From Nectonema munidae (taxonomy: Eukaryota; Nematomorpha; Nectonematoida; Nectonematidae), in contig JAUIRK010001053.1 in NCBI GenBank assembly GCA_030549495.1, positions 62,001 through 126,000 of the forward strand: a stretch of DNA of 64,000 nt. The letters run 5' to 3'. The notes under the pieces are model-generated. The model had not been told where the DNA came from. It saw only the letters and a program-made list of their open reading frames with translations, and made no database searches. Positions 54,264 to 64,000 of this stretch are shown here, piece after piece; the stretch's first letter is position 1, and every line of letters begins with the position of its first letter. Position numbers and translations under genes: made by a program.

Positions 54264-54386
54264 TTAACCAGTTATCGACCACAGTCCACTTTACAAAAAT
54301 GTGAATCGTCTGCATTTATTGATGCTTTTTAATACAAATCTTCTGCTTTATACTAGATATCGTCTGATTATTCTGGTCGTAGTTAA
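54264..54386. mobile_element. piggyBac-type MITE, 123 bp
   Basis: TTAA at 54264-54267 and 54383-54386 with inverted ends CCAGTTATCGACCA and TCTGGTCGTAG. Internal text is in reverse orientation to copies A and B (ATCGTCTGATTATTCTGGTC). Confidence 0.75.
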
Positions 54387-57300
54387 AAAGATTTTAACAA
54401 TTGGGTGCGAAAAATATGGCATATAGAGTAGGGTTTTGTTCAAAGTTAAACACTTGATTCTCTAGATATACGCGTTAAATATAAAATAATAACATGACTA
54501 GTTGTGTTGAGCACTCAACTATAGAAAATCGCATTTATTTTAAACCTCTATAAAGTGTAGCCATTTTCTCCGAAATACTTACATAATGCTCATTAAATAT
54601 TGAATGCGTTAAGTTTGAAGTTTAAAACCGAAATTAAATTTCTTTAAATGAATAAGAATCGAAAACATTGAGTGATCTTGTTTTGGAAGCGGAATCGTAC
54701 AAAATTCGATGATCATCCCATCACAACTTCAAAAAATAAAACTAGCAATAATGAACTATAATTTTATGTAAACGACTAGACCAACGATCTTATATAAATA
54801 TTTTAATGATAATTTCTAAAAATAAATTATAATTGTTCTTTAGTTTTTTTCTAAAAAAAAACGAGATTTTAATTATATTAATATAAAATATTTTTTATTG
54901 AAATATCATATTTTTGTTTTACAAATCAAAAAAATTTTGAACGAATAAAGTTTTCGCCTCTTATCACTTTTTCAAATTTTTATCGCGTTGATGCCATTGC
55001 GTACCCCATAATTAAAAATCATTTTACAGTATTTCTAAAATAACAAGTAAATAATTTGTTTAGGGTATTCTTAGATTCGGTAGCAAATTTAAAACTTCCT
55101 AATTTACTAAGTAAATATAGGAAATTACCGTAGCATTAACCAAACAGAGTTATGCCACAGCAGTAAATCAGTACTGTAAAATCTGGTTATAACGAACTAC
55201 AAAGGAACCTCACTTTTAGTTAGTTATATAAGGAAGGACATAGAACAGACAAAAATTTGTAAATAAAACATATTTTATTTTAAATATAAACACTTTATAT
55301 CATAGATGGTGTAATAAATATATATTACACTCACACATGTATTATTAAGTGAATGTCATAAATATAAAATTAGAATTATTACAAGTCTGAAACAAAGTCT
55401 GTGGTCTTCTGCTCCTTTACAACACTGTAGAGCTTGGTCATAATATCATTTGTTAACTCCGCGCAAAAATGGGTTTAAATGAAAGATAAAAATACAAAAA
55501 AAATAAAATATTTTATTTAATATCAAAATTAAACAAAAGTTGACAGAAAGTCAAGATATATTATAAATAAAAAGAAATTTGTGAAATTTTGAAACAAATA
55601 TTGAAACACTTCATAAATACATTAATACTAGTAAATCAAGAAATTTTCGTGATTTAGGAGTCAAAAAAAGTTCGCGTAGTCTTATTTTTGCGAGCGACCA
55701 TATATTTTTTAAATTATCATTTTATATTTATCAGTTTCAGATTAATATATTAGTGAGTTATATTATATTTGATTAACGTTATCATAGGCAAGACTATCTA
55801 AGACCGGTTTGGACCTTTTTGTCTCATTAGTGAGATTTAGAGGTAAGAGTGGACAACACTATCAAGAAGATTAACAGTTAAGACACAGCTTCATGCATCT
55901 AAAGTTCACTTCGATTAACAAAAATGTGAATAGCAACATAGATGCAAATAATTAGAACAAAAACGTCAAAACCGATCTTGAATTAGCTTGTCTTATGTAT
56001 TAAAGTTAATCAAATTTGCTACTTGCACTTATCCTAATATACATATTACATAACAAACAGAAGCAAGTATTCCACATTCATCTCTCCTCGTGTATAAATG
56101 AGTAGACAGTATCATTGTTTATTTCTGTTTTTAACAACGTTTGATCCTAAAATTTTAACCCTATTTTAAATTATGAAATAAATTGTCTTTTAAAATATTA
56201 TTGTTCAACTTTTCAATAACCTCACATATTTTTAATGAAGGAATATCAGGTAGAGAGAAATAGGCCCATAAAACAAATCTAAATTCATTTACATATCATT
56301 TTTGTAGAAAAAGTTATCATGAATAATTTATATAATTAAATTTTATCTATAGTAAGATAGTATTTCATTTAGTAAATTCATAATTGCTAATAAGCTCAAT
56401 TACGTTAAATATTAATATTAACTATTATAAATGTAAATGAATGCATTTCTTGAAAGATAACTTACATTGAGTTTAAATTTGAAAATAATGAAACGGCAAT
56501 TACACAGAATGTCTGTTTAACTGAAATTTAAAAAAATAAATTAAAAAAGAAAAAATAATTTTTCTAATCTAATTTGGTTTTAGAAATTTCTTTAGCATTA
56601 TTAGCCTTAGAAATTATATGTTACAACCCATAATGTACTATAATTTTATTTTGAGCATTATAAGGGTGGTAGATACTAGATTTATTTTTAGTTCATGCTT
56701 TTAGTTCTTAGGTTTGATTAAAACATTAAGCCTTCTTAGCGAAGTAATTACATCTTATTGATGAAAATTCTTTAAGTTTCGTATGATTTTAACTCCATAC
56801 CTTAACTAATTAAAATCTTTATAACGGGTGTAATAATTATGTATTTTCAACAGATATAAAGTTTAAAAGATAAAATCATGGGTTTCTCAACCACGGTCTA
56901 CATGGATCTTAGAGCTCCATATAATAATTTCCACAAGAGAAATATTATAAATTGATGGTCCACGCATTAAGCAGCATCAACCACAGGGATGTCATTAAAT
57001 ATCTTTCCTTTTTATGTATGTTTTATGAATAAGCATCGCAAATAATGATGCTAATATTGTATATCATATATTTATTTAACTATTCTCATTTGCTTTTCAA
57101 TCCTGATTTAACTATACCATAGAAATAAAATTAAGTTTGTAAGAAGTTGGTAAATAATGTTTTAGTGCACAGTGGTATCATTATAAGAAGTTTTAATAAT
57201 ATTTCAAAAGTATAATTGAATAATCAATTTTTTGTACAACATTTATTTCTTTGAAATAATAAAATCTTTGGAAAAACCTCAACAACATTGTAAGGTAAAG
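54387..57300. other. AT-rich stretch, little visible
   Basis: No coding region is supported over nearly 3 kb. At 55173 CTGTAAAATCTGGTTATAACG resembles the ends of pogo/Tigger-type elements, but no partner end was found. Confidence 0.4.
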
Positions 57301-57309
57301 GTAAAGTTA

Positions 57310-57430
57310 CTATAGGGTGTTTTCATCGAGAAGGCACAATTGCGCCGCTTGTATCGAAATATGAGGAAAGCAGCCTTGATGCGGGATCGAACCCAAGACC
57401 TTGAATTATCGAATCCATACTCACGCCCCT
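57310..57430 (-). repeat. tRNA-like SINE, second copy
   Basis: Matches 24288-24410: CATCGAGAAGGCACA, then GGATCGAACCCAAGACCTTGA. Lacks the fold-back arm seen in the first copy. B box on the minus strand. Confidence 0.65.
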
Positions 57431-57732
57431 TACATCGAAAGATAATATTAGTAAGTGTCCAATGAACTCGGAATATTTTTGTAATTTTTTCCCCTTCTTC
57501 TCTTATTTACCTGCTTCTATTTCTTCCTTTTCTTTTATTGATCAAAAAATTTCTTTAAATCTTCATCGTTTTTTCACGATATTATCAAAATTTCTGATCT
57601 TTGAATTGGGTCCAACACTCTTTCTAATAAAAATGTCAAAGGGTGTAAAAGACTAGTAATAGTAACAGTTAAAGTTATTTCTACAAAATCTACTAATAAA
57701 TCTGTAAAAATTCAATTCACTCGTAAAAAAAT

Positions 57733-59009
57733 TTGGAACAAACTGAGAGTTTGTTAAATCAAAACAACTCAATTTCTTTCGTCAAAAACAAAACACTCTT
57801 AACTAAAATCTTTTTTGTGATTTGCAAAAAAAATTGTATTTGTAAATTTTGTATTTCTCCTCACAAATCTACTCCATCTTCTGTGAAGTATCATGTATCT
57901 AAACACAAATGCTACAACTGCATCGCCAATAAAAAAGATACAAGTAATTCATTAATGAGTTTCACCTATCCGCTCGTTATTAGACCATTCGACTATGTTA
58001 AAAAATCATGATTTATACAAATGAAAAAGAACACTAAGAATGTTTCTTCCTTACAAACTTTTTTTGACACTAAAACTAGTTGTTTATAAAGTTCAGGAAA
58101 ATTTTGAATAATTTTTCTTTAGAATAGAAATAAATATTTTCCTTTACAACAAAGTTTAAGCAACTTTGGGCAAAACGACGCTCTCCACTTATTCTAAAAC
58201 ACGTAACTGGGTATTACTAAATAATGGGCAGAACTGGGCAGATTGGGGTGCGTCTTTTTACCCCAACCTACCCCTATCTATCTAAATCCACCGCTAATCT
58301 ACTCAGTTCTCTTCTAAAAAAACTATATTTAGATTTATACATCTAAAATTACATAAATTTTTTAATTATACGAAAGTTATTTTAGTCGATTTCAAACGGA
58401 AATTTAATTTTTACAGTATAAAGCCAATATTCTATATAACAATTTAGAATATTGTATTTATTTTTACAGTATAAAGCATAAAATGCAATATTTTTACCTG
58501 ACTGTTTCCTTATCTCGAACAATTTATTTACCCCCAAAGCATACCAAAAGACCGCATCAGTCCTTTTCCTTGACATCGATAACGCATTCTACAGCGCCTG
58601 GCACCACGCCATCATCCTCAACATGTATTTGAAGAAATACCCACCATACATAATCAAGTTCATCAGCAACTACCTACTAAACCGTTGCTTAATCTTCCGC
58701 GAAAAATCGATCTGCGCAGTCCGTATACTCTCTCTCTTCATTCCTCAAGAAAGTTGCCTCTCTGACATCTTCTGGCTCATTCTTAGCAATTCTCTCTTAG
58801 ATCTCCTCAATTCTAAATCTCACTTTACACTGTGCTACTCCAACAATCTTCTCTTTTCTTTCTCAGAAAACACACAACACGAAAACCTCCAGAATATCGC
58901 CTCATTTTTCAACATACCGAACTTCACCGTCAACTCGATGAAAATATCATTTAACACATCCAAAATCACCCTAATTTTAAGTAGCTTGATGTCGTCGTAC
59001 TTCTGCTGA
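57733..59009 (+). pseudogene. LINE-type reverse transcriptase remnant with altered active-site residues
   Basis: The frame from about 58540 to 59009 keeps RT spacing: 'ASVLFLDIDNAFYSAWHHAI' (usually D..KAFDxVWH), 'FIPQESCLSDIFW' (usually GVPQGSCLSPxLF) and 'LCYSNNLLFSFS' (usually YADDLLL), then KISFNTSKITLIL. Both catalytic Asp of the DD box read Asn. The upstream frame 57733-58011 has a C2H2-like CKFC...H...H (CICKFCISPHKSTPSSVKYH) and may belong to the same element. The block is GC-richer than its surroundings. The following 165 bases resemble 4925-5090. Confidence 0.65.
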
Positions 59010-59175
59010 AGAGTGAGTACTGAGTACCTTTCTCTTTGTTGATATTTGAACTGTTGTTGAATAGATCGCACTTGTGAACACATTCAAGTCTGGGTTAAAA
59101 ACGATTAATGAAAGTTAATAGCGGTGATCACTATTGTTTATATAGTCGATTTTCCTCATTTATACATGACACTTA
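59010..59175 (+). repeat. LINE 3' tail repeat
   Basis: Follows the RT remnant directly and resembles 4925-5090 in the same orientation, consistent with a family 3' UTR. Confidence 0.5.
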
Positions 59176-60270
59176 TTCTTCCATTTTTTCTAATGACTGC
59201 CGCCTAATTGAGGACTTTATCGATGATTGGTTTCAAAAAATAGGGTTGGTAGTCAGGTAAAACATTGACTTGCTTAACTATAACATTTAAAACTGAAAAT
59301 TGACTCGGAAAGAAGAAACTTAGATCGCTATGTCGCTAAATTAAATGGATCGCTAGACTAGGTTTGTTTGTCTATGTTTTTAATTAGTTTGCTACAATTT
59401 AATTTCTAATTTTTTCTAATTATTTTCAGAAATTCAAACTTTTTCAAATTATTCGCCTCCGCAAATTAGTAAAACCTAACAAGAATTTTCTTTAATTTAA
59501 ATTTTATTTTTTTACTTTTTATTTCCACTCTCCGACTGAAAAATAAAATGATAACTAGAAAATTAGAAACTTTGGCTTATCCAAACATAAAAATGTTTAA
59601 TATTAATGGTACACTATAATTAATTTTTTATAAATTATTAAATTTACCTGTTATCTATCTACTCTACAAATTTTTGATAAATGCATAATCTTTACATTCT
59701 TATAAAGAATGTCTCAGAATTACAAAAATGCTTAATTCTAATTTAATAACCTTTGAACACCAGTGTAACACCGTGGAACCGAGAAATGAAAATGGTCTGT
59801 TTTAATTATATAAAATTCTAATAAAAAAGAAAGCAGACTAAGTCCTAAAAATGATGATCTTCAGTGTTATTTTGAAAGATATTAAAAAGTGACGACTTAT
59901 TTGATATAAGGTTAAATTTTTATTCAACCTTGAAAATACTTGTTTATTTTTTTTAATTGTTTTCTGCAATATCTAATACTAAGTCTTTTTGATATTTTGT
60001 TCTATATTTTCTAAATCTTATAACTTAACAGTAAATCTATAATTTTATGTTTTGAATTTAATCAGACGCTTGCAATCTATCTTTGCGTATACCTTATTCT
60101 CTCTCTATGATTAGTAACCCTCACACAATTTTCTGCATTGATATTAATTAATTTGTATATATATATATATGTATATAACTTAAAGATCGATACAACAAAA
60201 CATCTCTATTAATTTTAAAAAACAATCTTTTAAGTGAGTGCTTTATTCTACCAATGTTAGAGTTGGGTTT
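59176..60270. other. AT-rich stretch
   Basis: No supported gene or repeat except a short (TA)n run near 60157-60170. Confidence 0.4.
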
Positions 60271-60380
60271 TGTAGGCGCTATTTAACTATGAAAACCTTT
60301 GAATTCTTTAGAAGAAGAAAACCTTGATAAATGAATTTAGCCTGTTCCTAACTAAAAAGATTTGATTATAAATGAACTTT
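60271..60380. repeat. Dispersed repeat, second half of the 12.45 kb family
   Basis: AACCTTTGAATTCTTTAGA, AGAAGAAAACC, CCTGTTCCTAA and GATTATAAA match 12580-12680. Confidence 0.6.
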
Positions 60381-60884
60381 AATTAAAAAAAGAATTGAAA
60401 GCAGATTGCTGGCTGGAATGGTTTAATTAAATTGAAAAGAGGTTGCTGCCTGGAGTTACAAATGAAATACCCAATAGTGAAAACTATTATAGAAAGCCTA
60501 TATTATACTTATTTCACATGCGGAGTGATGTCTGTGAACAAAGTCAAGCAAACGAGCCATTGCAGGTCAGAAAAGTGATTAGCGTGGGGAAGGTTTTTCT
60601 GACGAAAGAAGATTGCCACCTCTTGCTGCAGGTGGCACACACAGGACAGCATAGCCCCACAACTCTTCTAGTGGACCTCGCAGAAGTGAAGTAAATCAGT
60701 TCCTTGCTATGCACTTAGACTTCGTTCATTAGTACTTGGAACTGACAGTGGTTGAGTGCGAGAGAGGTTTTCAGTTGACGCCCTTCACTACAACAGAAAT
60801 GACATCAACGAAGCATTCATTCTGAATGCTTCACATCAACGAAGCATTTCTCAGATATTAATAAGTTTTTATAAATATTTTTAA

Positions 60885-61535
60885 TGTTACATATATATTT
60901 CAATACCCATTTTCAAATATGCTGAATTCAGTGGTGATATTGATTTTTTATAAAAATCATTCAAACCTGTCAAAAAATTGATCTAAATGTGACAGCTCAT
61001 CTCAAAAAAACTTTATCTAAATAATTATATAAAGTTTTTTACACATTTATACCCATTTTCAAATATGCTGAATTCAGTGGTGATATTCATTTTTTATGAA
61101 AATCAATTAAACTCAAAAAATTGATCTAAATGTGACAACTCATCTCAAAAAGAAGCTTTTAATCTAAATAATTATATAATGTTTTTTACACATCCATTTT
61201 CAAGCATGCTGAATTCAGTGGTGATATTTATTTTTTATGAAAATCAATCAAACCTGTCAAAAAATTGATCTAAATGTGACAGCTCATCTCAAAAAGAAGC
61301 TTTTAATCTAAATAATTATATAATGTTTTTTACACATCCATTTTCAAGCATGCTGAATTCAGTGGTGATATTCATTTTTTATAAAAATCATTCAAACCTG
61401 TCAAAAAAGTGATTTACATATGACAGCCTATCTCAAAAAAGAAACTTTTTATACAAATAATTATATAATGTTTTTTACACATATACATACACCCATTTTC
61501 GAACATGCTGAATTCAGCGGTGATATTCATTTTTT
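60885..61535. repeat. Satellite array, unit about 145 bp
   Basis: The marker GCTGAATTCAGTGGTGATAT (last copy ...CAGCGG...) starts at 60921, 61067, 61208, 61352 and 61507, spacings 146, 141, 144 and 155. Other unit text: CCTGTCAAAAAATTGATCTA, TGTGACAGCTCATCTCAAAA and ATAATTATATAATGTTTTTT. The array resumes at 63764 after the Merlin element and runs off the window. Confidence 0.95.
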
Positions 61536-63755
61536 GGTAATCTTTTACTTTACGGTTCTGTCAATCAAAAAATTTCTTTGACAAATTATTGGCTGTTGTG
61601 ATGTCAATCAAACTATATTAAGAAAAATATTTTTATAGATTTCAAATTTAATTAGAATACATTAACTATATTTTACTAAAGATCCTAGATTTAATTTACA
61701 TTAATATCGTGTCAGTAAATAAAAGATAGATTTCAAATTTAACTATTTATATTTTACTAGAGATTCTAGATTTAATTTACATTAAAGTATGAGAGTAAAT
61801 AAAAAAAATATTTAATTTGTAAATAAAAAATTTATAAAAGTTTTGAAAAATGGCTTCTCCAAACGAACTCATCTAAATATGATTTGAATAATTCGTTGGA
61901 GGTGCCAAACTGTCTTTTAAATTTTCCTTTGGCCCACATCCAAAGATTTTCAATGTTTTGCGTGTGAATGTTCATATCATTTGGGTCAACAAAGTTACGT
62001 TGGTGTATAACTACCCAATGATCATAAACTCGATTATTATAGTTAGAAATGTTCCTGTAAGCAGACCATTCGTCAGAAACAATTATGGATCCTAGTAGTA
62101 TGTGTCTTTGTATAATTTGTGTAAGAGTTATTTCGCTCCTATCTTCAACTTCAACTAAAAAACATTTCTTACTATTTCTTTCAATTGCTCTAAACACCCA
62201 ATGATCTTCTTTCCAATTACCTCTGGGATATTTTCTATGAAAAAACTTGCTTTCATCTTCTACTATAATTTGTTCAAAGTTTTCATCAAAACCTCCAACA
62301 GTTAGACAATTTCTTTCAACCCAACTTGTAGCAATCTCTATACAAAAATTAGCCCAGTCTACAGCAGTTCGTCCACTTCCAATAGATGCTTCATGAATAA
62401 TAGCGTCTATTGAATAGTCACGACACCATCCATAAATGAACAAAATCATAGAATAAGGTGAGGCGGCTTTTTGCAAAAAAAAAGATCCTGATCGCACCGT
62501 CTTTTTTTTTACCACAAACATAACATTTCCAACAATATCCATCAGATACATCATTTCTCTTTATTTTATTTACAATTTTGTTGGCAATCATTGCATTGGA
62601 AAATATTTAAAATAACTTTGTGCGAAGCAAACCAAAATTTCTAATTTATTATTTGAATTTAAAACTTGTAACAGAGAAGAAAAATTCCAATTTTCAGATA
62701 AAATTGTATTCTCACTCAGAGTAGCATCCGTAAGTTCATTCATTTCAGATGAAAATGAATTGATAGAACAAATGATGAAAGAAAATATACTTCTTACGCT
62801 CGTGTCAAAACAACTCGTCAAATTATACATGTCTCTGATCGATTTGAGCGAGTGCTAATGTGGGTGAATTTGGTTATATTTTCCGTGCGTTGTTTTTTTA
62901 TTTGTTTGGATGCATGTGTGTGGTATCAAGTAATAACTACAAAAGAATGATTTTGTTATAAAAAACACATTCATACACTTATGAATCAGTATTAGCACAT
63001 AAGCGTGTACGCAAATCGATCGCTCTGCGTGTTTTGCTATTGATGAGATGTTTTGATACGAGCATAACAAATTTGTTTTCCTACGACCTACATCAATAAT
63101 TGTTTCACTTTCTTCAGAAGTGAATGCAGTTACTGACTACTCTGAGTCAACACGAAATTTTATCTAAAAATTGAAACTTCTGGTTTTTATTTCACGAATG
63201 ATAAATTGAATATTTAAAATAGTTAATAAAACTATACATTAATATTCTTTTGTGCTATAAAGTATGTATTTTTATTTTTAACTCATTTTTATCTTTTTTT
63301 TTTAATTTACTCACTTATTTTTTGTAAATTATATCTAGAATCTTTAGTAAAGTATATTCAACAAAAATTTATTATAATTTTTGAATTTTTTATGTTATAA
63401 ATTTTCTATTTTTTTTAAATTTACTGACAGTTTTATATAAGTTAGATTTAGAATTTTTAGTAAAATATATTCAATGAAATTCTATTATAGTTTGAATTCC
63501 ATAAAAAAAAGTTTTTTCAATTTTTGTATCAAATGTTTGCTTACTAAGTAATGTAAAATAAATATATTAATTATTTATTCATTTAGATGTATGTTGTAAT
63601 TTTTATGCTTTATACTATAAAAATGCTATAAAGTTTATAGCATTGCCTATATATTAAAACTACTTAAAAATTAAATAGTTTGATTGACATCACAACAGCC
63701 AATAATTTTTTAGAGAAATTTTTTGATTGACGGAACCGTAAAGTAAAAGATTACC
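61536..63755 (-). mobile_element. Merlin DNA transposon inserted in the satellite
   Basis: 85-bp terminal inverted repeats (61536-61620 and 63671-63755), nearly identical: both begin GGTAATCTTTTACTTTACGG on their own strand and share TTATTGGCTGTTGTGATGTC. Flanking 8-mers CATTTTTT and CTTTTTTT differ at one base, fitting the 8-bp duplication known for Merlin. Subterminal repeats (TTTCAAATTTAA..., TAGATTTAATTTACATTAA) are duplicated at 61637-61803. Element length is 2,220 bp. Confidence 0.93.
61832..62605 (-). pseudogene. Merlin (IS1016/ISXO2-like DDE) transposase with one frameshift
   Basis: The frame 62554-61832 encodes the core: RSGSFF, a helical DNA-binding part (RTAVDWANFCIEIATSW) and a DDE domain with VEDESKFFHRKYPRGNW (first Asp), SIIVSDEWSAYRNI (second Asp) and VDPNDMNIHTQNIENLW (Glu). 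The zinc-binding segment DGYCWKCYVCGKKK lies just upstream in another frame; the switch is in an A9 run (complement of 62511-62519). A further frame 62830-62588 may hold the N-terminus (ENWNFSSLLQVLNSNNKLEI). All three catalytic residues and the long inverted repeats are kept, so this copy died recently or is intact with a sequencing slip. Confidence 0.9.
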
Positions 63756-63763
63756 CTTTTTTT

Positions 63764-64000
63764 TTTATATAAAAATCAATTAAAGTTATCAAAGCATTGA
63801 TTTATATATGATAGCTCATCTTAAAAGAAACTTTTTATCTAAGTAATAATATAAAGATATACCCATTTTTAAGTATGCGTAATTCAGTGGTGATATTCAT
63901 TTTTTTATTAAAATTAATCAAAACTGTCAAAAAACTTAATTTATCCCAAAAAGAAAGGATCAGTCACGGTTTTTTGAATTAGAGAATTATGTTTAATAGA
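63764..64000. repeat. Satellite array, continuation
   Basis: Diverged copies of the 145-bp unit (AATTCAGTGGTGATATTC at about 63880) directly after the Merlin right end. Continues past the window end. Confidence 0.85.

Noticed and set aside
60443..60840. 83-codon plus-strand ORF and following GC-richer block, possible hAT C-terminus (VECERGFQ)
   Set aside because: Only one short motif resembles hAT and the rest does not; not enough to annotate.
60885..61535. CRISPR-like regular repeats
   Set aside because: Unit length about 145 bp with no repeat-spacer structure, in an animal genome; a satellite explains it.

Overview
This is an AT-rich (roughly 70% A+T by eye) animal nuclear window in which almost all open reading frames are decayed transposable elements, while the real genes are split into short exons with GT/AG introns. 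The mix of piggyBac, hAT, Merlin, several LINE types, tRNA-like SINEs and an endogenous mononegavirus of artovirus/nyamivirus type suggests an arthropod, most plausibly a parasitic copepod such as a salmon louse. That organism guess is inference from style and content only.

Two host genes can be assembled from splice sites. (1) A complete complexin gene on the + strand: four coding exons (16908-16959, 21921-22081, 24652-24772, 24919-25016) give a 143-residue protein with an N-terminal domain, a charged accessory helix, a textbook SNARE-binding central helix, a C-terminal amphipathic segment and a terminal CSIS that fits a CaaX prenylation box. An acceptor just upstream of the first coding exon implies a 5' UTR exon outside the part I can define. 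(2) A mitotic-type cyclin on the - strand, convergent with complexin, running from about 53.14 kb to 27.50 kb over seven visible exons (53084-53144, 52662-53021, 41527-41597, 41036-41242, 40844-40984, 31048-31152, 27501-27632). It has a KEN box and a D-box in the N-terminus and most of both cyclin folds. The exon or exons with the start of the first cyclin box, and the start codon, were not found.

The introns are packed with mobile DNA. Complexin intron 1 holds a 2.3 kb piggyBac element with a LINE fragment nested in it. Intron 2 holds a 332-bp AC repeat only 41 bp after the exon. The cyclin introns hold hAT and piggyBac remnants, several MITEs with intact target-site duplications, and, antisense to the cyclin, a 5.4 kb endogenous negative-strand RNA virus with the order nucleoprotein, phosphoprotein-like ORF, truncated polymerase (L). 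Its L reading frame is interrupted by a young piggyBac-type MITE (TTAA ends) with a near-identical copy at 3.9 kb. A 2.37 kb hAT element with perfect 8-bp duplications (GCTTAAAT) sits between the viral insert and the cyclin exons.

Region by region: 0-1.7 kb piggyBac remnant; 1.7-6.4 kb AT-rich with small repeats; 6.4-9.2 kb two LINE remnants; 9.6-12.4 kb hAT element; 12.4-13.9 kb repeat plus LINE remnant; 16.9-25.0 kb complexin; 25.2-27.0 kb hAT remnant; 27.5-53.1 kb cyclin with its intronic elements; 54-57 kb AT-rich with little visible; 57.7-59.2 kb LINE remnant; 60.9-64.0 kb a ~145-bp satellite array interrupted by a 2.2 kb Merlin transposon with 85-bp terminal inverted repeats. No rRNA, true tRNA gene or CRISPR array was seen.
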